Shown in pieces: positions 14,984 through 22,843 of a stretch of DNA of 28,673 nucleotides; positions within the stretch are counted from its first letter, which is position 1; every line of letters starts with the position of its first letter. This DNA comes from CAIRYW01 sp964555825 (lineage in GTDB: Bacteria; Patescibacteriota; Minisyncoccia; Phycocordibacterales; CAIRYW01): positions 1-28,673 of the forward strand of contig CAZKTY010000003.1 of assembly GCA_964555825.1 (NCBI GenBank), in the 5' to 3' direction. The position numbers were made by a program, and so were the translations under genes. Below the pieces are notes generated by a model that was not told the DNA's origin, searched no databases, and saw only the letters and a list, made by a program, of their open reading frames with translations.

Positions 14984-16483
14984 TCAATTCTCCAGATCCA
15001 AAACATCATCAATACGGATCTTCTCTACAAAATCCGGTACGTGACTGACCAAGATCATTGCCCCTTGGTATTTATCCAAAGCCTCAGCAATGATCGGAAT
15101 ATGTCTAAAATTAATATGATTTGTCGGTTCATCTAGGATCAATAATCCAGGTCTCTCAAGAACAAGTCTTGCAAAAGCGACCAGTCCTTTTTGACCTTCA
15201 GATAGATTACCTATCCTTGTTCGGATCATGTCCCCTGTAATTAAAAATCCTGCCGCCACAGTTCTCATTGTTTCTTCAATATGCTTGTCCATTACTTCAA
15301 GAAGACAATCATAAACAGTGTCATCAAAATTCAATGTAGAGAAATCTTGTCTATAATAACCAACCTTAACTCCGCTTTGGATAGTGATCCCAGAGACCTT
15401 TCCTTTTGCAATAGATTCAAGCAAAGTACTTTTTCCAATTCCATTTGGACCTTTAAGCAACAGATGTTGATTCTTTTTTAGGATGATATTTGCTTTTCTA
15501 TTTACAATTTTATGTGTCTTTGGACTCATGACATTAAAAGAAGTGATACTGATGATATCTCCGATCAGATCTGGTTGATGAGGAATAACAAAAGGACGAA
15601 TGGTCTTATCTTCTCTTCTGATATCAACTTTCTCTTCCTCAAGCTCCTCAGCCTTTTCTCTCATCCTCTTTGCCACAAGTCTCATCTGCCCTCCTTTATT
15701 TGCAAAGAAATTCGCCTTATCTTTGTTCTCTTGGATCTCTTTTGCTAATTGCGCATTTTTTCTATTTTCTTTTTCAAGTCTTGCTGATATCTGTTCAGCA
15801 ACATCAAAATAGTCTCCGACATATTGTTCGAGTTTTTTTGTATATATATCAAGATAAAGGACCCCATCAGTAAATGAGTTCAAAAAATCAGCCTCATGGG
15901 AAATAACTATCACTGTCTTTTTATAATCTTTAAGGAATTTAGTGAGATGTTCAATGCCTGACCTATCAAGATTATTAGTTGGTTCATCCAAAAGCAAAAG
16001 ATCTGGATCCTGTATCAAAGCTGAAGCTAGTAGAAGACGAGCTTGTTGTCCTCCTGAAAATGTTTTGACGATCCTTTCATGCATCTTTTCACCACTTTTC
16101 AAATGTACAACATCAAGGATCGCATTTATTTTTGGATCAATATCATATATCTTTCCAGTATTTTTTCTGAGACCTGCAGCAATAGAATCGTCAAAAGCTT
16201 TTAAGAAAAAATCTCTCACAGTAAGATCCAATTCGTTCCGTGGAATGACCTGACGCGAAATAGCGATAGTCAATCCGTTAGAAATGATCACCCTACCTGA
16301 TTCTGGCTTGAGTTTGCCCGTGACAAGAGAAAAAATAGTGCTTTTACCAGCACCATTCTGCCCCATAATAGTTACCTTAGTTCCTCTCCGTATCGAACAA
16401 TCTACTTCATCCAAAATAGGCTTTGTATGACCGTATTCAAAACTAAGTTTTTCAAATCTTAATATGACCTCATCTTTAGACAT
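14984..16483 (-). CDS. ABC-F family ATPase (ribosome-associated type)
   Basis: 499-aa protein with two ABC ATPase domains on one chain and no membrane segments. NBD1: Walker A GQNGAGKST (41-49), signature FSGGQQARL (142-150), Walker B LLLLDEPTNNLD (162-173), H-switch VISHEADF. A charged coiled linker follows (about 225-295), corresponding to the P-site-tRNA-interacting motif of the family. NBD2: GPNGIGKST (345-353), a signature altered to LSEGQKGLV (427-435), LLILDEPTNHIN (447-458) and VSHVPDF. The D-loop Asp of NBD2 is Asn (HIN instead of HLD) and its signature has Glu for the second Gly. ABC-F proteins act on ribosomes as translation factors or antibiotic protection proteins; which applies here is unknown. 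The ATG has TACATT 6 nt upstream. Confidence 0.9.
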   Translation of the reverse strand: MSKDEVILRFEKLSFEYGHTKPILDEVDCSIRRGTKVTIMGQNGAGKSTIFSLVTGKLKPESGRVIISNGLTIAISRQVIPRNELDLTVRDFFLKAFDDSIAAGLRKNTGKIYDIDPKINAILDVVHLKSGEKMHERIVKTFSGGQQARLLLASALIQDPDLLLLDEPTNNLDRSGIEHLTKFLKDYKKTVIVISHEADFLNSFTDGVLYLDIYTKKLEQYVGDYFDVAEQISARLEKENRKNAQLAKEIQENKDKANFFANKGGQMRLVAKRMREKAEELEEEKVDIRREDKTIRPFVIPHQPDLIGDIISITSFNVMSPKTHKIVNRKANIILKKNQHLLLKGPNGIGKSTLLESIAKGKVSGITIQSGVKVGYYRQDFSTLNFDDTVYDCLLEVMDKHIEETMRTVAAGFLITGDMIRTRIGNLSEGQKGLVAFARLVLERPGLLILDEPTNHINFRHIPIIAEALDKYQGAMILVSHVPDFVEKIRIDDVLDLEN

Positions 16484-16489
16484 TCATCT

Positions 16490-16495
16490 AATGTA
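16490..16495 (-). promoter_or_regulatory. -10 element for a leaderless ABC-F transcript
   Basis: TACATT on the minus strand, ending 6 nt before ATG 16483. No Shine-Dalgarno site. Confidence 0.4.
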
Positions 16496-16522
16496 CTTCA
16501 TTTGAGGAAGAATAGAAAGTTC

Positions 16523-17266
16523 TTAGGCTTTTTCAATATTTGCGACAATAGCCATATGATCACTTACACCATCAACAAGCTTAACATTCACTGCTTTATA
16601 TGAAGGTGTCGTAAAAAGTCCATCAACCATATACATGAGTCCTTTTACTCTATGGAGGTTCTGATCAAGGCTTGTCTCGTATTCTGGTGGAATATTATCT
16701 TTGTACTTTGCTGCAATTCTAGAAAATGCTTCCTTTCCCCTTGGAGCGTTAGTATCTCCACAAAGAATAAATTCTGGGATCTTTTCAAGTTCTCTAATTA
16801 ATAGATCAACAACCTTAAGTTGATAATCTGTCGTTTCTCCTTTTGCTGTTACTGGCAAATGAGTTGTTATGAATTTAAACCTCTCACCTTCATTATTTTC
16901 TGTTTCGATCCACAGGAACACATTATTATTTTGAATAGTCTTATTTGCAGAAAGATCATTACTTGGTTTAATAACATTTTCTTTAGACCCATTGTAATAG
17001 TTTAAACCAGAACCAATAATTTTTTTAGTCAGAATTGCAATTCCATGCTTTTGACCTTGGAGTTCTGGATGATGAGAATCCCTCGTTGAATCCATTTGAT
17101 ACCACATTTCAAGAACCCCTTCCATTTCTAACTCTTTTTTGTAAATTGGAAAATCTGCCTCCAAAATTTCTTGCAGACAGATAACATCTGATTTTTCTTT
17201 TTTGAGAAAACCTAGGACCAGATCTCTATGCTTATTAAGTTCGATGTTTAAAGAAATTAATTTCAT
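16523..17266 (-). CDS. Endonuclease/exonuclease/phosphatase family protein
   Basis: 247-aa EEP-fold metal-dependent phosphodiesterase or phosphatase. Motifs in order: LNIELNKH near the N-terminus, the metal-binding Glu in CLQEI, HGIAILTK, THLPV, the GDTNAPRG block, DGLFTT and the terminal GVSDHMAIVA with the catalytic Asp-His pair. The substrate (DNA, lipid head group, or small phosphodiester) cannot be decided. The frame is open upstream to 17455, but those 63 codons overlap purD and look nothing like the family. ATG 17266, four nt after the purD stop, begins with MKLISLNIE, the expected first strand. It is therefore the last gene of the nucleotide cluster, perhaps only by position. Confidence 0.88.
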   Translation of the reverse strand: MKLISLNIELNKHRDLVLGFLKKEKSDVICLQEILEADFPIYKKELEMEGVLEMWYQMDSTRDSHHPELQGQKHGIAILTKKIIGSGLNYYNGSKENVIKPSNDLSANKTIQNNNVFLWIETENNEGERFKFITTHLPVTAKGETTDYQLKVVDLLIRELEKIPEFILCGDTNAPRGKEAFSRIAAKYKDNIPPEYETSLDQNLHRVKGLMYMVDGLFTTPSYKAVNVKLVDGVSDHMAIVANIEKA

Positions 17267-17270
17267 GATT

Positions 17271-18524
17271 TTAAATTGATTTTGCTCCAATATCTCTTCT
17301 AAATTGCATTCCATCAAAAGAAATATTTTCGATAGTCTTATAAGCTTTAGAAAGAGCATCTTTAAGATCCTCTCCGGTTGCAGACACTCCAAGGACTCTG
17401 CCTCCGTTTGTGACAATTTTTCCTTCCTGTTCTTTTGTACCAGCATGAAAGACAACTACATCTTCGTTAAGATCATCCAGACCATTGATCACCTTACCTT
17501 TTTCATAACTCCCAGGATACCCTTTTGACGCACACATGACAGTACAAGCACTAAGATCTTCCCACTCGATCACTTGTTCATTTAATTTTCCATTAACGCA
17601 TGCAAAGAGAATATCAAGCAGATCTGTCTTTAGGATCCTCATATAAGATTCTGTCTCAGGATCACCAAAACGTGCGTTGAACTCAATGACCTTTGGACCA
17701 CTATCAGTGATCATAATGCCAGGAAATAATATTCCTTTAAAAGGTCTTCCTCTTTCTTTTAGAGCTTTGATAGTAGGCTTTATTATCGTATCCTCTATAA
17801 CTTTCATATGGACCTCCGTCACCCAAGGGACAGGAGCAATAGTGCCCATACCGCCTGTATTTGGGCCTATATCACCTTCAAAGATGGTCTTATGATCTTG
17901 TGATGATGGAAACATCATCACATTCTCTCCATCACAAAAAGCATGCGTAGATATTTCTTTTCCTTGTAAAAATTCTTCGATCACAACCTCATTTCCTGCT
18001 TCTCCAAATATCTTTGTCGCCATGATATCTTCCAATACTTTTCTCGCCTCAGAGATATCTCTAGTAATTACAACTCCTTTTCCCAGAGCTAGACCACTCG
18101 CCTTGATCACCAGAGGAAAAGTCTGTGTCTCAATATATCTATTTGCAAGATTGAGATCATTAAAGACTTTGAAGTTTGCAGTTGGAATTCCTTCTTCCTG
18201 CATGAATTGTTTTGCAAAAGATTTTGACCACTCAATTTCTGATGCATTTTTTGTTGGTCCAAAAACTGCGACCCCTAAATTTTCTATCCTTTCAACGATC
18301 CCTTCAGCCAAAAAATTGTCTGGACCTATCACAACAAGATCCATTTTATTTTCTTTCAGCCACTCGATTATCTCTTCCGTCTTTTGTATAGGAATATTTG
18401 TTCCAAGCTTTGCGGTACCAGGATTTCCTGGTGCAATAAAGATATTATCTATCTTGGGCGATCGTTTTAATTTCCATGTCAGAGAATGTTCTCTTCCTCC
18501 ACTTCCTACGATTAAAATATTCAT
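17271..18524 (-). CDS. purD: Phosphoribosylamine-glycine ligase (GAR synthetase)
   Basis: Second step of de novo purine synthesis: joins 5-phosphoribosylamine and glycine with ATP. The 417-aa length is typical. The protein begins with MNILIVGSGGREHSL, the hallmark of the family, followed by APGNPGT. The ATP-grasp domain shows VIKASGLALGKGV, EEFLQGKEIS, the metal-site segment VIEFNARFGDPETE, and a C-terminal domain beginning near KGYPGSY. The start lies 6 nt after the purF stop, so its unstable substrate phosphoribosylamine would be made by the enzyme encoded immediately upstream. No Shine-Dalgarno site is evident, and co-transcription with purF is likely. Confidence 0.97.
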   Translation of the reverse strand: MNILIVGSGGREHSLTWKLKRSPKIDNIFIAPGNPGTAKLGTNIPIQKTEEIIEWLKENKMDLVVIGPDNFLAEGIVERIENLGVAVFGPTKNASEIEWSKSFAKQFMQEEGIPTANFKVFNDLNLANRYIETQTFPLVIKASGLALGKGVVITRDISEARKVLEDIMATKIFGEAGNEVVIEEFLQGKEISTHAFCDGENVMMFPSSQDHKTIFEGDIGPNTGGMGTIAPVPWVTEVHMKVIEDTIIKPTIKALKERGRPFKGILFPGIMITDSGPKVIEFNARFGDPETESYMRILKTDLLDILFACVNGKLNEQVIEWEDLSACTVMCASKGYPGSYEKGKVINGLDDLNEDVVVFHAGTKEQEGKIVTNGGRVLGVSATGEDLKDALSKAYKTIENISFDGMQFRRDIGAKSI

Positions 18525-18530
18525 ACTTGT

Positions 18531-19925
18531 CTAAGAAATATTATGATAAGTAACATCCTTTTTTCTTTCTTCTAGATCAATCGGATACTCTCCCGTAAAA
18601 CAAGCAGTGTTGAAATTTGATCCTGGAATTCCAGTAGCTTCAACCATTCCTTTGAAAGAAAGGAAATTCAACGAAGTAGAACCGAGATAATCATTCATTT
18701 CTTTTATGGTCTTTGTTGCTGCCAAGAGTTTTGTCTGATCAGGCAGATCAATTCCATAAAAATCAGGAAAACGTACAGGGGGCGAACTAATCATAAAATG
18801 GACTTCCTTAGCACCTGTCTCAAAAAGCATCTTTACTATTTGTCTCGAGGTAGTTCCTCTGACTATTGAATCGTCAACAATAACAACCCTTTTACCTTCT
18901 ATCACTTCTCTTAAAGGTGATAGCTTCAGCTTCACACCTTGTTCCCTAATATGTTGTTCAGGTTCAATGAATGTTCGATGAATATATCTACTTTTTATGA
19001 GTCCTGTTTCTAGAGGAATTCCGCTCGCTTGCGAATATGCTATAGCAACAGGTGTAGCCGTTTCTGGAACAGGAATGACCACATCTGCTTCTATTGGATA
19101 TTCTCTTGCTAGGATCTGTCCAAACCTTTTTCTTACTTGGTAGACTGATTGTCCAAGCATTGTACTATCTGGTCTTGCAAAATAGACAAATTCAAAGATA
19201 TCTAATTTTTGATCACTTGGAGAGATCTGTTTGCTTCTTAGACCCGCTTCATCAACAACTACCATTTCTCCAGGAAGTACTTCGCGAATAAAAGTTCCTC
19301 CTATCGGATAAAAAGCACAAGTTTCTGAGGCAAAAATATACCCTCCGTTCAATTTTCCAACTGACAGAGGGCGTATCCCAAAACGATCACGAAGTGCGAT
19401 CAATTTTTTGCAGGTCATTATTAAAATAGAAAATGAGCCTGTCATTAGAGGAAATATTTCTTCTATAGCCTCCTCAATTTCTTTTCCTTCTTTCATAAGA
19501 GAATGAAGAGCTTCTGTAATTATCTTCGAATCTGAAGCATTCTTTAGAACCACTCCTCTTTCACTCAAAAAATTAGTAAGTTTTATTACACTAGGGAGAT
19601 TTCCATTATGAACCAATGTGATAGTTCCATCAGGAACTTCAACAGGCTGAACATGTTCAATACCTCCCCCTGATGATGTTGAGTATCTATTATGTCCAAC
19701 AGCAATATACCCTGGAAGTTTTTCAATTATCTCTTCATTGAAAACTTGAGAAACTAAACCAGTGTGCTTATGACAATAGATCTTTTCTCCATCCGAGGAA
19801 GATATCCCTGATCCTTCTTGTCCTCTATGCTGTAAGGCATAGAGACCGAAAAATGTAAGACGACTTGCATCCAACCCTTTTCCATAGATTCCAAAAACAC
19901 CACATTTTTCGCCAATTTCTTCCAT
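18531..19925 (-). CDS. purF: Amidophosphoribosyltransferase
   Basis: First committed step of purine synthesis: PRPP plus glutamine to phosphoribosylamine. 464 aa. The Ntn glutaminase nucleophile is Cys8 after a short propeptide (MEEIGEK), with LQHRGQEGSG and GHNRYSTS completing the glutamine site. The phosphoribosyltransferase domain has VIVDDSIVRGTTS (348-360) as PRPP loop. In the Bacillus-type enzyme four Cys hold a [4Fe-4S] cluster. Here C203 (SETCAF) and C442 (ACFTGEYP) remain, but the other two positions are D388 (FPDFYGID) and N439, so the cluster is probably absent. It lies 31 nt downstream of pyrF. A GTATAT/TATATA hexamer 5-6 nt before the ATG may give an internal leaderless transcript. 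Confidence 0.96.
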   Translation of the reverse strand: MEEIGEKCGVFGIYGKGLDASRLTFFGLYALQHRGQEGSGISSSDGEKIYCHKHTGLVSQVFNEEIIEKLPGYIAVGHNRYSTSSGGGIEHVQPVEVPDGTITLVHNGNLPSVIKLTNFLSERGVVLKNASDSKIITEALHSLMKEGKEIEEAIEEIFPLMTGSFSILIMTCKKLIALRDRFGIRPLSVGKLNGGYIFASETCAFYPIGGTFIREVLPGEMVVVDEAGLRSKQISPSDQKLDIFEFVYFARPDSTMLGQSVYQVRKRFGQILAREYPIEADVVIPVPETATPVAIAYSQASGIPLETGLIKSRYIHRTFIEPEQHIREQGVKLKLSPLREVIEGKRVVIVDDSIVRGTTSRQIVKMLFETGAKEVHFMISSPPVRFPDFYGIDLPDQTKLLAATKTIKEMNDYLGSTSLNFLSFKGMVEATGIPGSNFNTACFTGEYPIDLEERKKDVTYHNIS

Positions 19926-19931
19926 AGATTT

Positions 19932-19937
19932 ATATAC
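19932..19937 (-). promoter_or_regulatory. Possible -10 element before purF
   Basis: GTATAT on the minus strand ends 6 nt before ATG 19925, within the 31-nt pyrF-purF gap. It is weak, but its spacing matches the other leaderless promoters here. Confidence 0.3.
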
Positions 19938-19956
19938 TATTTTTAATATCTAATAA

Positions 19957-20766
19957 CTATTGAAACATCCTAATTTCATCTCGAAGTTTTCGAGCTTCCT
20001 CACTTGGATCTTCAGAAAATATTATTCCTCTCGATGAATTTATAATTAGCCCTAATCCTTCACTATTTTTTCCTTTTTCGATGATGTTCTTTGCTTCTCC
20101 TCCTTGAGCTCCAATACCCGGAACTAAAAATGTGATATCTGGAGCGATCTCTCTAGCTTTTGCGATCTCATCTGGATTTATACCTCCAACAACGATCATT
20201 AGATTTTTGTTTTTATTCCACTCTGAATTCACTCTTTTCAAAACACACTGCCAAAGAGGCTCATTTGTATCTTTAAGGATCTTATCTTGAAATTCTGGAG
20301 CTCCGGGATTTGAAGTTCTGACAAGAACAATCGTACATTTATCTTTCCGATCCAAAAAAGGTTGAACAGCTTCCTGACCCAAATACGGATGTATTGTCAC
20401 AGCATCAAAACCGAACCAATCAAAAGAAGAATTAAGATATCCTTTATTCGTATTTCCGATATCAGCTCTTTTTGCATCAAAGATAGTAAAAACATCTGGA
20501 TATTTTTCATGGATATAATCCATGGTCTTTTTCAAAGCTTCCACACCGTCAGTTCCGCGAGACTCAAAAAAAGCCGCGTTCGGTTTGAAGGCGGCTGCGT
20601 ATTCATAAGTAGAATCGATGATGTATTTATTAAATTGGAATTGGGCTTCACTACCTCCTAGGGTCTTAAATCTCTCTGGCATCTTATCAAAATCAGCATC
20701 TAACCCCACACAGAGCATTGAATTTATCTTTCTTGCTCTGGCATTATATTTTTCGACGGGGTTCAT
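19957..20766 (-). CDS. pyrF: Orotidine 5'-phosphate decarboxylase
   Basis: Last step of UMP synthesis: decarboxylation of OMP. The 269-aa length and the sequence style fit the longer (type 2) OMP decarboxylase subfamily. Catalytic residues are visible in FDAKRADIGNT (D97, K99, D102). Substrate-phosphate contacts lie in the VPGIGAQGG segment and the late NSSRGI motif. LCVGLDAD at the N-terminus is the first barrel strand. It follows pyrE with a 14-nt gap, and purF begins 31 nt after it. A perfect TATAAT ends 6 nt before the ATG, overlapping the pyrE end, so an extra internal promoter is possible. There is no Shine-Dalgarno site. Confidence 0.96.
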   Translation of the reverse strand: MNPVEKYNARARKINSMLCVGLDADFDKMPERFKTLGGSEAQFQFNKYIIDSTYEYAAAFKPNAAFFESRGTDGVEALKKTMDYIHEKYPDVFTIFDAKRADIGNTNKGYLNSSFDWFGFDAVTIHPYLGQEAVQPFLDRKDKCTIVLVRTSNPGAPEFQDKILKDTNEPLWQCVLKRVNSEWNKNKNLMIVVGGINPDEIAKAREIAPDITFLVPGIGAQGGEAKNIIEKGKNSEGLGLIINSSRGIIFSEDPSEEARKLRDEIRMFQ

Positions 20767-20772
20767 TTGTAT

Positions 20773-20778
20773 ATTATA
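20773..20778 (-). promoter_or_regulatory. -10 element before pyrF
   Basis: TATAAT on the minus strand ends exactly 6 nt before ATG 20766. It predicts a leaderless internal transcript of the pyr-pur cluster. Confidence 0.45.
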
Positions 20779-20780
20779 TT

Positions 20781-21419
20781 CTAATTATCTTTTTTAGGGA
20801 GTTGACTTTCTACAAATTTTTTACCGTGCCCTATTGTTATATTCACAGGTATTCCAGACCTACAAAGAGGACAATCCTTTGCTTCATAGACTGCAACTGG
20901 ATATTCAGCCAAAGAATCGAAAGGAATACCTAGAGTATCGCTGTTAACTGTTTTTGGATTCTTATTTACCATTACACATACTCCTACAACATTTCCTCCT
21001 TTTTCTTTTACAGCTTCCACAACTTTCATTACAGATCCGCCAGTAGTTGTAAGATCTTCAACGATCAAGATATTCTTGCCATTTACATATTTGTCGTAGC
21101 CACGAGTGAATACTTGTCCTCCTTCAGGAGTCTTCTCTGTGTATATTCCCAAGACATCTTTATTATTCAATTCTGACAAATGATGAGCTGTCCATTGCGA
21201 TAAAATAATACCCCCTAATGCGGGAGCAACTACTACATCAATATTCTTATCTTTATACTTTTCTCCAAAAAGTTTCCCAACCTCTGAGGTTTCCTTAGTA
21301 TGAGGATACAAAGCATCTTTGTTTATATAAGTATCCATATGTAATCCGGAAGTACCAACAAAATGATCGTCTGAAATAAGAGCTCCAACTTTTTTCAAGA
21401 TATCAATTACATTTGTCAT
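20781..21419 (-). CDS. pyrE: Orotate phosphoribosyltransferase
   Basis: Makes OMP from orotate and PRPP. 212 aa from ATG 21419. The PRPP-binding loop is ILIVEDLTTTGGS (117-129), and a flexible-loop candidate and the HMDTYINKDALYPH substrate region lie before it. The C-terminal part carries an unusual CPLC pair (DCPLCRSGIPVN) followed by GHGKKF. The four bases ATGA at 21416-21419 contain both the pyrE start and the pyrD TGA stop, so translation is likely coupled. The frame is open 14 codons further upstream, but these overlap pyrD and add no family motif. That is why I take the shorter start. Confidence 0.95.
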   Translation of the reverse strand: MTNVIDILKKVGALISDDHFVGTSGLHMDTYINKDALYPHTKETSEVGKLFGEKYKDKNIDVVVAPALGGIILSQWTAHHLSELNNKDVLGIYTEKTPEGGQVFTRGYDKYVNGKNILIVEDLTTTGGSVMKVVEAVKEKGGNVVGVCVMVNKNPKTVNSDTLGIPFDSLAEYPVAVYEAKDCPLCRSGIPVNITIGHGKKFVESQLPKKDN

Positions 21420-22507
21420 ATTATTTTTTCTTTTACTTCTTCTGCTAAATGAGGATTCCACATCGCACCTGTTGCGGACATAACAACATCAGCTCCACTT
21501 TCTCTATATTCAAGAAAATCTTTAGCCTCTGTAACACCTCCAACACCTATTATTGTATATGTGTATCCAAATTCATCTTTGAGTTTCTTTAGTCTTTTTA
21601 CCATCTCAAGTCCAGCCCATTTAATAGAATGCCCACAGACACCACTTCTACTCCTTCCCTCCCCAGGAAGAGCTTGTTTCCCATCCTTATCTATTATCAG
21701 AGCTGCGATCGTATTTATAGCAGAAATACCTTGAACTATCGAACCTATCTCTTTAACGAATCTTTTAAACGTCTCCTCGTCTTTAAAATATGCGATCTTT
21801 ACGATCAGAGGCAAAGGACCAATTACTTCTTTTATGGCCTTAGCAACAAGGACACTTCTCTCTATATCAAAGCAAAGCAAATTGTTAGTTCCCTCATTTG
21901 GACAGCTAAAATTAACTTCAAAGACCTCAACACCTGATTCTTTAAGCATTTGCGCAGCTTGGCGAAAATCATCTATGTAGCTTTCAATATTTCCGTCCTC
22001 TGATCTTGTTCCCTGAAAAGCTCCAACAACAATTTGTCCTTTGCGAGTACCTTTGATCAGATCCTTTATATCTTTTTTCCAAATATCAGGATCAAAAGAA
22101 GGGACTCCAAAAGAATTAGTGATCGATAAAGGTTCTTTGTAATCACTATCAGCTACTAATTTTTCATTAGCTTTTTCTAAAGTAAGATCACCATCAATAT
22201 TTACAGATAGAACATTTGGCCATGGGTGGCATGGATATTTTTTTGTTCTTACTGTCTTATATGTGACTATATCAAAACCTTTATCCATAGCAGCTCGAAC
22301 AAAATTACCATTTATCAAAGGACCTGCAGGTATACCAAATGGAGAATAGACCTTATGTCCAAAAAAGACATACTGAGGTTCTCCTTCTTCTGAAAGTATC
22401 TTCTTATCTGCAAAGTCACCGAAAGGACCTTTTTTGAAGTTCTCTTCATATGACATCTCTGGATCGTAAAAGGGTATGTGAAGCATTTTATATTTTCGTC
22501 CATTCAT
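21416..22507 (-). CDS. pyrD: Dihydroorotate dehydrogenase
   Basis: Oxidises dihydroorotate to orotate on FMN. 363 aa. Recognisable parts: IPAGPLINGNF and TYKTVRTKKYPCHPWPN in the FMN barrel, NSFGVPS, the active-site EVNFSCPNEGT loop, PLIVKIAYFKD, an NTIAA segment, SGVCGHSIKWAGLEMV, and the phosphate-binding IGVGGV and GADVVMSATGAM blocks. The class (1A, 1B or other) is not settled; no pyrK-like partner is adjacent. ATG 22507 has TAAAGT ending 6 nt upstream. The alternative ATG 22486 (MLHIPFYDPE) would fit the family start equally well and is downstream of a GATAAT. This is the first gene of the six-gene cluster. The first three pyrimidine genes are not in the window. Confidence 0.94.
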   Translation of the reverse strand: MNGRKYKMLHIPFYDPEMSYEENFKKGPFGDFADKKILSEEGEPQYVFFGHKVYSPFGIPAGPLINGNFVRAAMDKGFDIVTYKTVRTKKYPCHPWPNVLSVNIDGDLTLEKANEKLVADSDYKEPLSITNSFGVPSFDPDIWKKDIKDLIKGTRKGQIVVGAFQGTRSEDGNIESYIDDFRQAAQMLKESGVEVFEVNFSCPNEGTNNLLCFDIERSVLVAKAIKEVIGPLPLIVKIAYFKDEETFKRFVKEIGSIVQGISAINTIAALIIDKDGKQALPGEGRSRSGVCGHSIKWAGLEMVKRLKKLKDEFGYTYTIIGVGGVTEAKDFLEYRESGADVVMSATGAMWNPHLAEEVKEKII

Positions 22508-22513
22508 ATTATC

Positions 22514-22519
22514 ACTTTA
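22514..22519 (-). promoter_or_regulatory. -10 element before pyrD and the nucleotide cluster
   Basis: TAAAGT, preceded by TG, ends 6 nt before ATG 22507. A nearby GATAAT directly abutting that ATG could instead serve the ATG at 22486. Confidence 0.35.
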
Positions 22520-22574
22520 CACTAAATCATATAAGTGCTAAATTTTTGAAGACAGTTAGGCTTAAAGCCCCTTT

Positions 22575-22784
22575 ATGAAAACACAATATAGATACTTCGT
22601 TTCTTTCGTCGTGACACGAAAGAGAGAGGAAGGACCAAATTTTGGTCAAGAGAAAGTGAGCGTCGAAAAAGAGCTAAATAAGTATGAGGATATACTAGCT
22701 CTTCAAGAAGCTTTGCGAGAAATACTCAAAGAACCAACTCTACTGATCCAAGGACTCCTCCCTCTCGAAGCCGTCATCGAATAA
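22575..22784 (+). CDS. Small hypothetical protein, 69 aa
   Basis: No family assigned with confidence. The product is highly charged, starts with an aromatic strand-like stretch (YRYFVSFVVTRKRE), has a Gly/Phe turn, then an amphipathic helix (LALQEALREIL). This layout resembles small beta-beta-alpha proteins seen in mobile elements and Firmicutes, but that is only an impression. It stands alone on the plus strand between divergent pyrD and a convergent secreted protein gene, and has its own terminator 6 nt downstream. That supports it being a real gene. TAAAGC ends 6 nt before the ATG, and no Shine-Dalgarno site is present. G+C appears somewhat higher than in its neighbours. Confidence 0.6.
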   Translation: MKTQYRYFVSFVVTRKREEGPNFGQEKVSVEKELNKYEDILALQEALREILKEPTLLIQGLLPLEAVIE

Positions 22785-22790
22785 CAAAAG

Positions 22791-22829
22791 ACCAGCTAAC
22801 AAATTCAATTGCAAGCTGGTATTTTTTTT
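22791..22829 (+). terminator. Intrinsic terminator after the 69-aa gene
   Basis: ACCAGCT (22791-22797) pairs with AGCTGGT (22814-22820), followed by ATTTTTTTT. On the minus strand the stem is followed by CTTTTGTTATT, so it may also stop the convergent secreted-protein transcript. Confidence 0.75.
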
Positions 22830-22843
22830 ACTTAACTAACTTT

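Noticed and set aside
17267..17455. A 63-codon N-terminal extension of the EEP protein overlapping purD
   Set aside because: The extension has no family similarity and lies in another frame of purD. ATG 17266 begins with the expected first strand, four nt after the purD stop.
18022..18534. 170-codon open frame on the plus strand opposite purD
   Set aside because: It is antisense to strongly conserved purD sequence and shows no recognisable motif.
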